A stretch of DNA of 20,709 nucleotides from NCBI GenBank assembly GCA_025454715.1, contig JALONY010000003.1:1-20709 (forward strand), written 5' to 3'. The stretch comes from Anaerolineae bacterium (lineage in GTDB: Bacteria > Chloroflexota > Anaerolineae > Aggregatilineales > Phototrophicaceae). The position numbers were made by a program, and so were the translations under genes. The notes under the pieces were generated by a model, which did no database searches, had not been told where the DNA came from, and saw only the letters and a list, made by a program, of their open reading frames with translations. Position 1 is the first letter of the stretch. The number at the start of each line of letters is the position of its first letter. Shown here piece by piece: positions 15,597 to 20,709 of this stretch.

Positions 15597-16925
15597 CTAA
15601 AGCGTCGGCTCGATGACGCGCTCGCGATAGCCGTCCGTCTCGACGCGCTGGATGTTCGCCCCCAACGCCAACAGCTTCTGCTCGACCCGCTCATACCCGC
15701 GGTCGATTTGCTGGATATTGGCGATGCGGGTGGTGCCTTTGGCGCTCAACGCCGCCAACAAAATCGCCATCCCCGCCCGAATGTCCGGGCTGGTCACCAA
15801 CGGCACGGCGCGGAGCGGGGTCGGCGCTTGCACCAGCACACGGTGCGGGTCGCACAGCGTAATCCGCGCCCCCATCTGCACCAGCTTATCGGTGAAAAAC
15901 AACCGGCTCTCGTACATCCAATCATGGAACATCACCGCGCCGCGGCTTTGCGTGGCAATGCCGATGGCGATGCTCATCAGGTCGGGCGGGAAGCCCGGCC
16001 ACGGTTGCGCCTTCACCACCGGTATTTTGCCACCGATGTCCGGCGTGATGCTCAACGCTTGACCGTCAGGCACCCGGATGGTCTGCCCGTCCGTCTGCCA
16101 GCGCACCCCCAGCTTCTCGAACACCAGCTCGACCATCCCCAACACCTGCGGGTCGGCCTGTTCGATGGTCAGCGCCCCGCCGGTCATCGCCGCCGCCCCA
16201 ATCCAGCTCCCGACCTCCATGAAGTCCGCGCCCACGGTCGCCTCACACCCGCCCAAGCGCGTCACCCCCTCGATGACCAGTCGGTTCGAGCCGATGCCGC
16301 CGATATGCGCGCCCATCGCGTTCAGCATCTCGCACAAATTTTGCACGTGCGGCTCACCCGCCGCATTGTTGATGACCGTCGTCCCCTTGGCCATCACCGC
16401 CGCCAAAATCGCGTTTTCGGTCGCGGTCACGCTGGCCTCTTTCAGCAAAATCGGCGCGCCCATCAGCCCGCCCTTGGGCGCGCTCAGGCTGAACATCCCA
16501 TGCGTATAGGCCGCCGTCGCCCCCAGCTTTTCCAGCGCGATCACGTGCGTGTCCAGCCGCCGCTCCCCAATCGCATCCCCGCCCGGCACCGGCACATCGA
16601 CCTTGCCCATCCGGTTCAGCATCGGCCCGACGAACACGAAGCTGGTGCGGATGCGTTGTGCCAAGGCCGCGTCCAGCTGCGTCCCGTTAATCGTCTTGGC
16701 CTCCACCCGCAGGCTATCCGGCGTCAGCCACTCGACCGTCACGCCCAATTTTCGCATCAAATCAATCGTCACCCGCACGTCGGCGATGTCCGGCACGTTG
16801 TGCAACGTCACCGGCTCCTCGGTCAACAAGCACGCTGGCAACATCTTCAAAATGGCGTTCTTGTTGCCCCCGGGCTTCACCGTGCCTTTCAACGGCACCC
16901 CGCCCTCGATGATGAACTGCTGCAT
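15597..16925 (-). CDS. murA: UDP-N-acetylglucosamine 1-carboxyvinyltransferase (MurA) with Asp at the active-site Cys position
   Basis: First committed step of peptidoglycan synthesis: transfer of enolpyruvate from PEP to UDP-GlcNAc, in the cytoplasm. The 442-residue protein has the family start MQQFIIEGGVPLKGTV, K22 in PGGNKNA (K22 in E. coli too), and two pseudo-symmetric EPSP-synthase-like domains. The mobile loop reads PVPGGDAIGERRLDTH: the residue equivalent to E. coli Cys115 is D117. In mycobacteria and some other bacteria the same Cys-to-Asp change leaves the enzyme active but insensitive to fosfomycin. PDIRAGMAIL and QIDRGYERVEQKL near the end are also typical. I chose the ATG at 16925 because AGGGGG lies six bases upstream and the protein then aligns with MurA from its first residue. 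An in-frame GTG at 16940 would add five residues. It is divergent from the his operon. Confidence 0.94.
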   Translation of the reverse strand: MQQFIIEGGVPLKGTVKPGGNKNAILKMLPACLLTEEPVTLHNVPDIADVRVTIDLMRKLGVTVEWLTPDSLRVEAKTINGTQLDAALAQRIRTSFVFVGPMLNRMGKVDVPVPGGDAIGERRLDTHVIALEKLGATAAYTHGMFSLSAPKGGLMGAPILLKEASVTATENAILAAVMAKGTTVINNAAGEPHVQNLCEMLNAMGAHIGGIGSNRLVIEGVTRLGGCEATVGADFMEVGSWIGAAAMTGGALTIEQADPQVLGMVELVFEKLGVRWQTDGQTIRVPDGQALSITPDIGGKIPVVKAQPWPGFPPDLMSIAIGIATQSRGAVMFHDWMYESRLFFTDKLVQMGARITLCDPHRVLVQAPTPLRAVPLVTSPDIRAGMAILLAALSAKGTTRIANIQQIDRGYERVEQKLLALGANIQRVETDGYRERVIEPTL

Positions 16926-16931
16926 CGCGCT

Positions 16932-16937
16932 CCCCCT
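16932..16937 (-). promoter_or_regulatory. Ribosome binding site choosing the murA start
   Basis: AGGGGG on the minus strand, six bases before ATG 16925-16923. It overlaps the alternative GTG start at 16940-16938, which therefore is unlikely. Confidence 0.7.
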
Positions 16938-16964
16938 CACTCCCCCAAAATAGCCGTTGCCACA

Positions 16965-16994
16965 ACTCTACCCGCCCCCCAGCCCGATTGACAA
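16965..16994 (-). promoter_or_regulatory. Candidate promoter of murA
   Basis: Minus strand TTGTCA (16989-16994, five of six), 18 bases, TAGAGT (16965-16970, four of six). Its -35 hexamer lies on the same bases as the -35 of the divergent his promoter. Confidence 0.4.
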
Positions 16995-17016
16995 CCCACA
17001 GCGCACGCGCTATACT
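16988..17016 (+). promoter_or_regulatory. Consensus promoter of the his leader and operon
   Basis: TTGACA (16988-16993, six of six), exactly 17 bases, TATACT (17011-17016, five of six). Transcription should begin near 17022-17024, at or next to the leader ATG. Confidence 0.85.
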
Positions 17017-17023
17017 CACCGTC

Positions 17024-17089
17024 ATGTTGACGATTTACGCGCCCCACCATCATCACTTCACACCCACCACACTGCTGTTGGACTGTTAG
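17024..17089 (+). CDS. hisL: Putative histidine leader peptide (21 codons, four consecutive His)
   Basis: This small frame reads MLTIYAP, then four His codons in a row (CAC CAT CAT CAC, 17045-17056), then FTPTTLLLDC and TAG. Its ATG falls where the consensus promoter should start the RNA, so the message is probably leaderless; no Shine-Dalgarno site is present. It lies in the leader of the hisH operon and is followed after 24 bases by an intrinsic terminator, which is the architecture of hisL in enteric bacteria. When charged tRNA-His is scarce, a ribosome should pause at the His run. The peptide itself likely has no other job. The chance of four His codons in this place is low but this remains a prediction. 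There is no T-box-like structure that I can recognise. Confidence 0.75.
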   Translation: MLTIYAPHHHHFTPTTLLLDC

Positions 17090-17129
17090 TGAGCCGTACC
17101 TCGTCAACGAGCGCCTCTTGTGTCCGACA
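17076..17129 (+). promoter_or_regulatory. Candidate antiterminator pairing of the his attenuator
   Basis: TGTTGGAC (17076-17083, the end of the leader frame) can pair with GTCCGACA (17122-17129) through eight pairs, one a G-U wobble. The second arm spans the loop and inner stem of the terminator, so the two structures exclude each other. A ribosome paused at the His codons would leave 17076-17083 free; one at the stop codon would cover it. A further perfect 8-base complement, GTTGACGA (17026-17033) with TCGTCAAC (17101-17108), may form a third structure. Confidence 0.55.
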
Positions 17130-17144
17130 CAAGGGGATTTTTTA
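17114..17144 (+). terminator. Attenuator terminator of the his operon
   Basis: A 10-bp stem, CCTCTTGTGT (17114-17123) and ACACAAGGGG (17127-17136), with a 3-base loop CCG and one T-G wobble, followed by ATTTTTTATTT. It lies between the leader stop codon and hisH, so it must be read through for the operon to be expressed. Confidence 0.85.
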
Positions 17145-17170
17145 TTTCTAGCACCAGCCCATCTGCCCCC

Positions 17171-17177
17171 AAAGGAG
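17171..17177 (+). promoter_or_regulatory. Ribosome binding site of hisH
   Basis: AAAGGAG, five bases before ATG 17183. It sets the start against an in-frame ATG at 17120 that lies inside the attenuator stem. Confidence 0.8.
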
Positions 17178-17182
17178 CCTCT

Positions 17183-17812
17183 ATGCTGGCAGTCATCGAC
17201 TATGGCGCAGGTAATTTGCGAAGCGTGCTACACGCCCTCGCCCACCTCGGGGTGCGCGATGTCCACCTCGCCCGCACCCCCGCCGACCTCAACGGTGCCG
17301 ATAAGCTGATTTTGCCCGGCGTCGGCGCGTTCGGCGCAGGGATGCAGCAGCTCCACGCCCAAGGCTTGGTCGAGCCCATCCGCGCCGCCGTCGCCGCTGG
17401 CACGCCCTATCTGGGCATCTGCTTGGGGATGCAATTCCTATTCGACACCAGCGACGAGATGGGCGACCACGCCGGACTCGGCATCCTCGCCGGTCGTGTC
17501 ACCCGCTTCCAAAACCGCCCCGACCTCAAAGTCCCCCACATGGGCTGGAACCGCCTCGACGTGACCCGCCCATCCGAGATTTTTACCGACCTGCCCGCCC
17601 CCGCCTACGCCTATTTCGTCCACAGCTTCTACTGCGTCCCGTCCGACCCCGCCGATGTCTCGGCCACCGTCACCTACGGCGACCCGTTCTGTGTGGCCAT
17701 CCAGCGCAACCACATCTACGGCGTGCAATTCCACCCCGAGAAGAGCCAACAGACCGGCCTCCGCGTCCTGCAAAATTACCTCGCCCTGCCCGGAAAGGTC
17801 TACACCGCATGA
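17183..17812 (+). CDS. hisH: Imidazole glycerol phosphate synthase, glutamine amidotransferase subunit
   Basis: Class I glutaminase that releases ammonia from glutamine and passes it to HisF. The 209-residue protein begins MLAVIDYGAGNLRSV, typical for HisH. It has the oxyanion-strand region PGVGAFG (45-51), the nucleophile C80 in GICLGMQFLF, and the H184/E186 pair of the triad in VQFHPEKSQ. The conserved PHMGWN (118-123) is also present. The length fits the family (about 200). The start was set by the AAAGGAG site. It is the first structural gene after the attenuator. Its stop overlaps the hisA start by 4 bases (ATGA), pointing to translational coupling. Confidence 0.96.
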   Translation: MLAVIDYGAGNLRSVLHALAHLGVRDVHLARTPADLNGADKLILPGVGAFGAGMQQLHAQGLVEPIRAAVAAGTPYLGICLGMQFLFDTSDEMGDHAGLGILAGRVTRFQNRPDLKVPHMGWNRLDVTRPSEIFTDLPAPAYAYFVHSFYCVPSDPADVSATVTYGDPFCVAIQRNHIYGVQFHPEKSQQTGLRVLQNYLALPGKVYTA

Positions 17813-18531
17813 TTGTCTACCCCGCCATCGACTTGCGCGCCGGTAAGGTCGTCCGCCTGCGCGAAGGCCGCCCCGACCAACAAACCACCTTCAGCGCCGA
17901 CCCCGTGGCCGTCGCCCGCGCATGGCTCGACTATGGCGCGCAATGGCTGCACGTCGTCAACCTCGACGGCGCCTTTGCCCAAGCCAACGACAACCTCGCC
18001 GTGATGGAAAAAATCGCCAAGCTGGGCGGGTTCGTCCAGTTCGGCGGTGGCCTGCGCTCATTCGAGGACATCACCCGTGCCCTCTCGGCAGGGGCATCCC
18101 GCGTCGTCCTCGGCACGGTCGCCGTCCAAGACCCCGCCCTCGTCGAGCGCGCCCTCGCCCAATATGGTGCCGAAGCCGTATGCGTCGGCCTCGACTCGCG
18201 CAATGGCCTCGTCGCCACCCACGGCTGGCAAAACGTCACCGACGTGACCGCCACCGCCCTCGGCCAGCGCATGGCCGCCGCAGGGGTGCAGCACGCCCTC
18301 TATACCGATGTCGCCCGCGACGGTGCCCTGACCGGCTCCAACGTCGAGGCCACCATCGCCCTCGGGCGCGAGACCGGCCTACAGGTCATCGCCTCCGGCG
18401 GGGTCAGCACCCTCGACGAAATCCGCACCCTCGCCGCCAGCGGCAACGTCGCAGGCGCCATCATCGGCATGGCGCTCTACACCGGCGCGCTCGCCCTGCC
18501 CGACGCCCTCGCCGCCGCACAAGGAGCCTAA
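17809..18531 (+). CDS. hisA: ProFAR isomerase (phosphoribosylformimino-5-aminoimidazole carboxamide ribotide isomerase)
   Basis: Converts ProFAR to PRFAR, the substrate of HisF, in the cytoplasm. The 240-residue TIM barrel opens with [17 protein letters not shown], giving catalytic D8, and holds the second catalytic Asp in [15 protein letters not shown]. Phosphate-binding segments FGGGLRS and [11 protein letters not shown] are in place. The protein is related to HisF by ancient duplication, visible in the repeated half-barrel pattern. A dual HisA/TrpF (PriA) role, as in actinobacteria, cannot be judged without alignment. The start overlaps hisH; the stop (TAA 18529-18531) lies 5 bp before hisF. 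Confidence 0.96.
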   Translation: MIVYPAIDLRAGKVVRLREGRPDQQTTFSADPVAVARAWLDYGAQWLHVVNLDGAFAQANDNLAVMEKIAKLGGFVQFGGGLRSFEDITRALSAGASRVVLGTVAVQDPALVERALAQYGAEAVCVGLDSRNGLVATHGWQNVTDVTATALGQRMAAAGVQHALYTDVARDGALTGSNVEATIALGRETGLQVIASGGVSTLDEIRTLAASGNVAGAIIGMALYTGALALPDALAAAQGA

Positions 18532-18536
18532 CCCCC

Positions 18537-19313
18537 ATGCTGACCAAACGCATCATCCCCTGCCTCGACGTGCACGAGGGGCGCGTCGTCAAAGGCGTCA
18601 ATTTCGTCAACCTGCGCGACGCAGGTGACCCCGTCGAACAAGCCGCCGTTTATGACCGCGAGGGCGCCGACGAGCTGGTCTTCCTCGACATCGGCGCCTC
18701 GCACGAGGGGCGCAATACCACCCTCGACATGGTGCGGCGCGTGGCCGATACCGTCTTCATCCCGTTTTGCGTCGGGGGCGGCATCCGCACCCTCGACGAC
18801 ATCCGCGCCACCCTGCTGGCCGGTGCCGATAAGGTCTCCATCAACAGCGCCGCGGTCAAAACCCCCGACCTGATTAACGCCGGTGCGTGGGCGTTCGGCG
18901 CGCAGTGCATCGTCGTCGCCATCGACCCCAAGCGCGTCGATGGCCGCTGGGTCGTCCACATCAACGGCGGGCGCGTCTCCACCGGCCTCGACGCCGTGGC
19001 GTGGGCGCAAGAGTGCGAGCGGCGCGGCGCGGGCGAAATCTTGCTGACCTCGATGGACAGGGACGGCACCAAGGCCGGTTATGACCTCGACCTGACCCGC
19101 ACCATCGCCGAGGCCGTCACCATCCCGGTCATCGCTTCCGGCGGCGCGGGCAAATCGGATGACTTTTACGACGCCCTGACGGTCGGCAAGGCCGACGCCG
19201 CGCTGGCCGCCTCGCTGTTCCACTTCAACGAGTTGCGCGTCGGCGACCTCAAGCGCCACCTCGACTCTCGCGGCGTGCCCGTCCGCCTGACCGGTTGGGA
19301 GGCCGCCCAATGA
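18537..19313 (+). CDS. hisF: Imidazole glycerol phosphate synthase, cyclase subunit
   Basis: Uses ammonia from HisH to convert PRFAR into imidazole glycerol phosphate and AICAR. The 258-residue TIM barrel has all landmarks at standard positions: [12 protein letters not shown] with catalytic D11, [25 protein letters not shown], the second catalytic Asp D130 in VVAIDPKR, and [13 protein letters not shown]. The start is the ATG at 18537, with AAGGAG at 18521-18526 lying inside the end of hisA. The frame upstream is open but has no homology to anything. The TGA stop overlaps the hisI start (ATGA). Confidence 0.97.
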   Translation: MLTKRIIPCLDVHEGRVVKGVNFVNLRDAGDPVEQAAVYDREGADELVFLDIGASHEGRNTTLDMVRRVADTVFIPFCVGGGIRTLDDIRATLLAGADKVSINSAAVKTPDLINAGAWAFGAQCIVVAIDPKRVDGRWVVHINGGRVSTGLDAVAWAQECERRGAGEILLTSMDRDGTKAGYDLDLTRTIAEAVTIPVIASGGAGKSDDFYDALTVGKADAALAASLFHFNELRVGDLKRHLDSRGVPVRLTGWEAAQ

Positions 19314-19684
19314 CCGATTACGCCAGCCTCATCATCGGCCAAACCGACCTCGCCGCCATCAAATGGGACAAGGACGGCCTAATCAGCGCCATCATCCAAG
19401 ACGCCGACACCGACGCCGTGCTCACCCTCGCCTACATGAACCGCGAGTCGCTGCAAAAGTCGCTCGACATCGGCCAGACCGTGTTTTGGAGCCGCAGCCG
19501 CCAAGCCCTCTGGCACAAAGGCGAGACCAGCGGCCACATCCAACACATCGTCAGCATGGCGCTCGACTGTGACGGCGACGCCCTGTTGGTGCGCGTCCGT
19601 CCGGTCGGCCCCGCCTGCCACACCGGCGAAACCACCTGCTTCCACCGCGCCCTGAGCGACTTTACCCCCAAGGACACCCCATGA
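19310..19684 (+). CDS. hisI: Phosphoribosyl-AMP cyclohydrolase
   Basis: Opens the purine ring of PR-AMP, the third step of histidine synthesis, as a Zn/Mg enzyme. This 124-residue protein has the signatures [32 protein letters not shown], the metal-binding DCDGDALL and the zinc cysteines in [11 protein letters not shown]. It is the stand-alone form; HisE is encoded separately just downstream, whereas many bacteria have a HisIE fusion. I chose the ATG at 19310 because it overlaps the hisF stop in the ATGA arrangement used repeatedly in this operon; an in-frame ATG 15 bases earlier is less likely. Confidence 0.95.
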   Translation: MTDYASLIIGQTDLAAIKWDKDGLISAIIQDADTDAVLTLAYMNRESLQKSLDIGQTVFWSRSRQALWHKGETSGHIQHIVSMALDCDGDALLVRVRPVGPACHTGETTCFHRALSDFTPKDTP

Positions 19685-19974
19685 CCGACATCCTCGACAC
19701 CCTGCAAGCCCTGATTCACGCCCGCAAGCAAACCCCCGTCACCGGCAGCTACACCAACAGCCTGTTCGAGTCCGGTCGTGGCCGCATCGCCCAAAAGGTC
19801 GGCGAAGAAGCCGTCGAGGTGGTCGTGGCCGCCCTCTCGCAAGACGCCCCGCGCCAAATCAGTGAGGCCGCCGACCTCGTCTATCACCTGCTCGTCCTGC
19901 TGACCGAGCTTGGCTTGTCGCTGGATGACGTGCGCGCCGAGCTGGCCAAGCGCCACGCCCCCAAACCCGAGTAG
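19681..19974 (+). CDS. hisE: Phosphoribosyl-ATP pyrophosphatase
   Basis: Splits PR-ATP to PR-AMP and pyrophosphate, the second step of the pathway; a MazG-like all-alpha fold. The 97-residue protein has [14 protein letters not shown] and the [13 protein letters not shown] helix with metal-binding acidic residues. [21 protein letters not shown] region is typical. Its ATG overlaps the hisI stop (ATGA). The TAG stop (19972-19974) is formed by the first four bases of a palindromic repeat unit, so the repeat abuts or has reshaped the C-terminus; the length is nevertheless normal. It is the last gene of the operon. Confidence 0.94.
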   Translation: MTDILDTLQALIHARKQTPVTGSYTNSLFESGRGRIAQKVGEEAVEVVVAALSQDAPRQISEAADLVYHLLVLLTELGLSLDDVRAELAKRHAPKPE

Positions 19975-20170
19975 GGGCGCGGCCTGCCGCGTCCGACCAT
20001 CCAACACACCGTGTAGGGGCGCAGCGTGCTGCGCCCACCACCCCCACCCCACACGCCTGTAAGGACACGGCCTACCGCGTCCGACCACCCAACACGCCGC
20101 GTCGGGGCGCAGCGTGCTGCGCCCACCACCCCCACCCCACACGCCTGTAGGGACACGGCCTGCCGTGTCC
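19971..20170. repeat. Tandem array of five short palindromic units with an 88-bp period
   Basis: Five 24-base palindromic units start at 19971, 20013, 20059, 20101 and 20147. They alternate between type A (GGACACGG-like arms around CCTG or CCTA; units 1, 3, 5) and type B (GGGCGCAGC and GCTGCGCCC arms; units 2, 4). The A-to-B spacer is 18 bases, the B-to-A spacer 22 bases. Same-type units are exactly 88 bases apart, so the array is about 2.3 copies of an 88-bp compound repeat. Copies differ by a few substitutions, including paired changes in the arms. No coding frame of note runs through it. Together with 20171-20250 it fills the gap between hisE and the last gene. Confidence 0.9.
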
Positions 20171-20176
20171 GTTTTT
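20151..20176 (+). terminator. Intrinsic terminator formed by the last repeat unit
   Basis: Perfect 8-bp arms GGACACGG (20151-20158) and CCGTGTCC (20163-20170), loop CCTG, followed by G and five T. Of the five units only this one is followed by a T tract. It is the best candidate for the 3' end of the his operon. Confidence 0.7.
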
Positions 20177-20223
20177 GGGCGACGGGGTACAGAACAAATC
20201 ATACGGGGTCAGAGCAAGCCTGT

Positions 20224-20237
20224 CGCGTCGCGACGCG
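20224..20237. repeat. 14-bp perfect palindrome
   Basis: CGCGTCGCGACGCG is its own reverse complement. It lies just after the last stop codon of the minus-strand gene ending at 20251. It could be a protein-binding site or a weak hairpin; no T tract follows. Confidence 0.5.
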
Positions 20238-20250
20238 CCCGCGCCCCGAC

Positions 20251-20709
20251 CTACCGGATATACGACTCGACCGCCTCGAATCCCGCCCAATCGACCGGCG
20301 CGGCGTTCACCAAGATGTCCTTCATCACATCGGCGCTCAAGAACTGCCCCCCGATGACCGAGGTCAGGGCATTAAAGCCGTTCTCGGCGTCGAAAAACGC
20401 CATCACGATGGTCGTGCGCGCCTCATAAAAGCCATAAAACAACGCCCCAGCCTCGCCCGACGGCAACACCAGCGCATAATCCGGCTCACCCATCACCCCG
20501 AAGACGTTGCCCAGCGTAAACGGTGCCAGTTCAATGACCGAAATCGCATCGACCAGCCCATCCGTCCCGCCCAAAATCGCGTTCGGCTCAGTCACCCCGC
20601 TCCCGAGGCTCAGCCAATTCACCACCTGCTCGCCCGTGTCCGGCACATCCTGCGTGCTGATTTCGACGAATTGGCGGTCAGCGCGCAACACCGGCAACAC
20701 CTCGTCGAA
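20251..20709 (-). CDS. Protein of unknown function, N-terminus cut by the window edge
   Basis: The frame has no stop up to the right edge, so the beginning lies outside; about 152 residues are visible. I do not recognise the family. It has no strong hydrophobic span in the visible part, no cysteine, and alternates short beta-like and helical stretches: VVNWLSLGSGVTEPNAILGG, ISVIELAPFTLGNVFG, then ALFYGFYEARTTIVMAFFDAENGF, and ends ESYIR. Its composition (few Lys, many Asp/Glu, Ala, Gly) suggests a soluble or secreted domain. A GTG at 20700 is possible as a start but has no visible ribosome site. It is convergent to the his operon and separated from it by the palindrome array. Confidence 0.6.
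   Translation of the reverse strand, partial: FDEVLPVLRADRQFVEISTQDVPDTGEQVVNWLSLGSGVTEPNAILGGTDGLVDAISVIELAPFTLGNVFGVMGEPDYALVLPSGEAGALFYGFYEARTTIVMAFFDAENGFNALTSVIGGQFLSADVMKDILVNAAPVDWAGFEAVESYIR

Noticed and set aside
16957..17151. A 64-codon plus-strand frame over the his leader
   Set aside because: It starts upstream of the promoter and is in a different frame from the His-run peptide; no ribosome site.
17120..17182. A 21-codon N-terminal extension of hisH
   Set aside because: Its ATG lies inside the terminator stem and lacks a ribosome site; HisH proteins begin at the MLAVIDYG position.
17024..17182. T-box riboswitch as the his control element
   Set aside because: I see no T-box consensus stretch or specifier stem; the leader is short and contains a translatable His-run frame instead.
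19971..20170. CRISPR array
   Set aside because: The repeats are palindromes of two alternating types, the spacers are near-identical between copies and only 18 or 22 bases, and no cas gene is present.

Overview
The window looks like a piece of a high-GC bacterial chromosome. The style of the genes suggests a Chloroflexota-like organism: a LysM plus glycosidase-fold secreted protein, a PknB-type kinase with a long proline-rich tail, an SPFH/zinc-ribbon cluster, and short dispersed palindromes. This placement is inference, not proof. Promoters match the sigma-70/sigma-A consensus closely and Shine-Dalgarno sites are common. There are no rRNA, tRNA, phage, IS or CRISPR features.

Layout. Positions 1-526 hold the end of a BenE-type benzoate transporter, closed by a terminator shared with the convergent glutamine synthetase gene (587-2104, minus). 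That gene carries two tandem duplications at its 3' end, one of which frameshifts the C-terminus. Then come gyrB (2393-4375, minus, with a near-consensus promoter) and a DinG-type exonuclease-helicase (4444-7245, minus). Positions 7361-9604 (minus) hold a probable three-gene membrane-associated cluster: zinc-ribbon/winged-helix membrane protein, unknown alpha-helical protein, SPFH/SHOCT protein. Divergent from it is a secreted LysM/glycosidase-fold protein (9856-11460). Next are a Ser/Thr kinase and a dGTPase-like HD hydrolase (minus), a divergent coiled-coil protein (14270-15496, plus), and murA (15597-16925, minus).

Positions 16988-20176 hold a histidine operon, hisH-hisA-hisF-hisI-hisE. 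The genes overlap or nearly touch. In front of them is a consensus promoter, an apparently leaderless 21-codon reading frame with four consecutive His codons, an intrinsic terminator and a plausible antiterminator. Together these have the layout of a classical ribosome-mediated attenuator. The operon runs into an 88-bp-period array of short palindromes whose first unit contains the hisE stop codon and whose last unit forms an intrinsic terminator. A protein of unknown function (20251 to the window end, minus) is cut by the edge.

How the genes work together: HisI and HisE carry out the second and third steps of histidine synthesis, HisA isomerises the product, and HisH/HisF form the glutamine-dependent IGP synthase. 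HisH consumes glutamine, the product of glnA, but no co-regulation is visible. hisG, hisD, hisC and hisB are not in the window. The strongest items for a second look are the his attenuator, the damaged glnA 3' end, MurA with Asp in place of the fosfomycin-target Cys, and the LysM protein lacking the expected nucleophile Glu.
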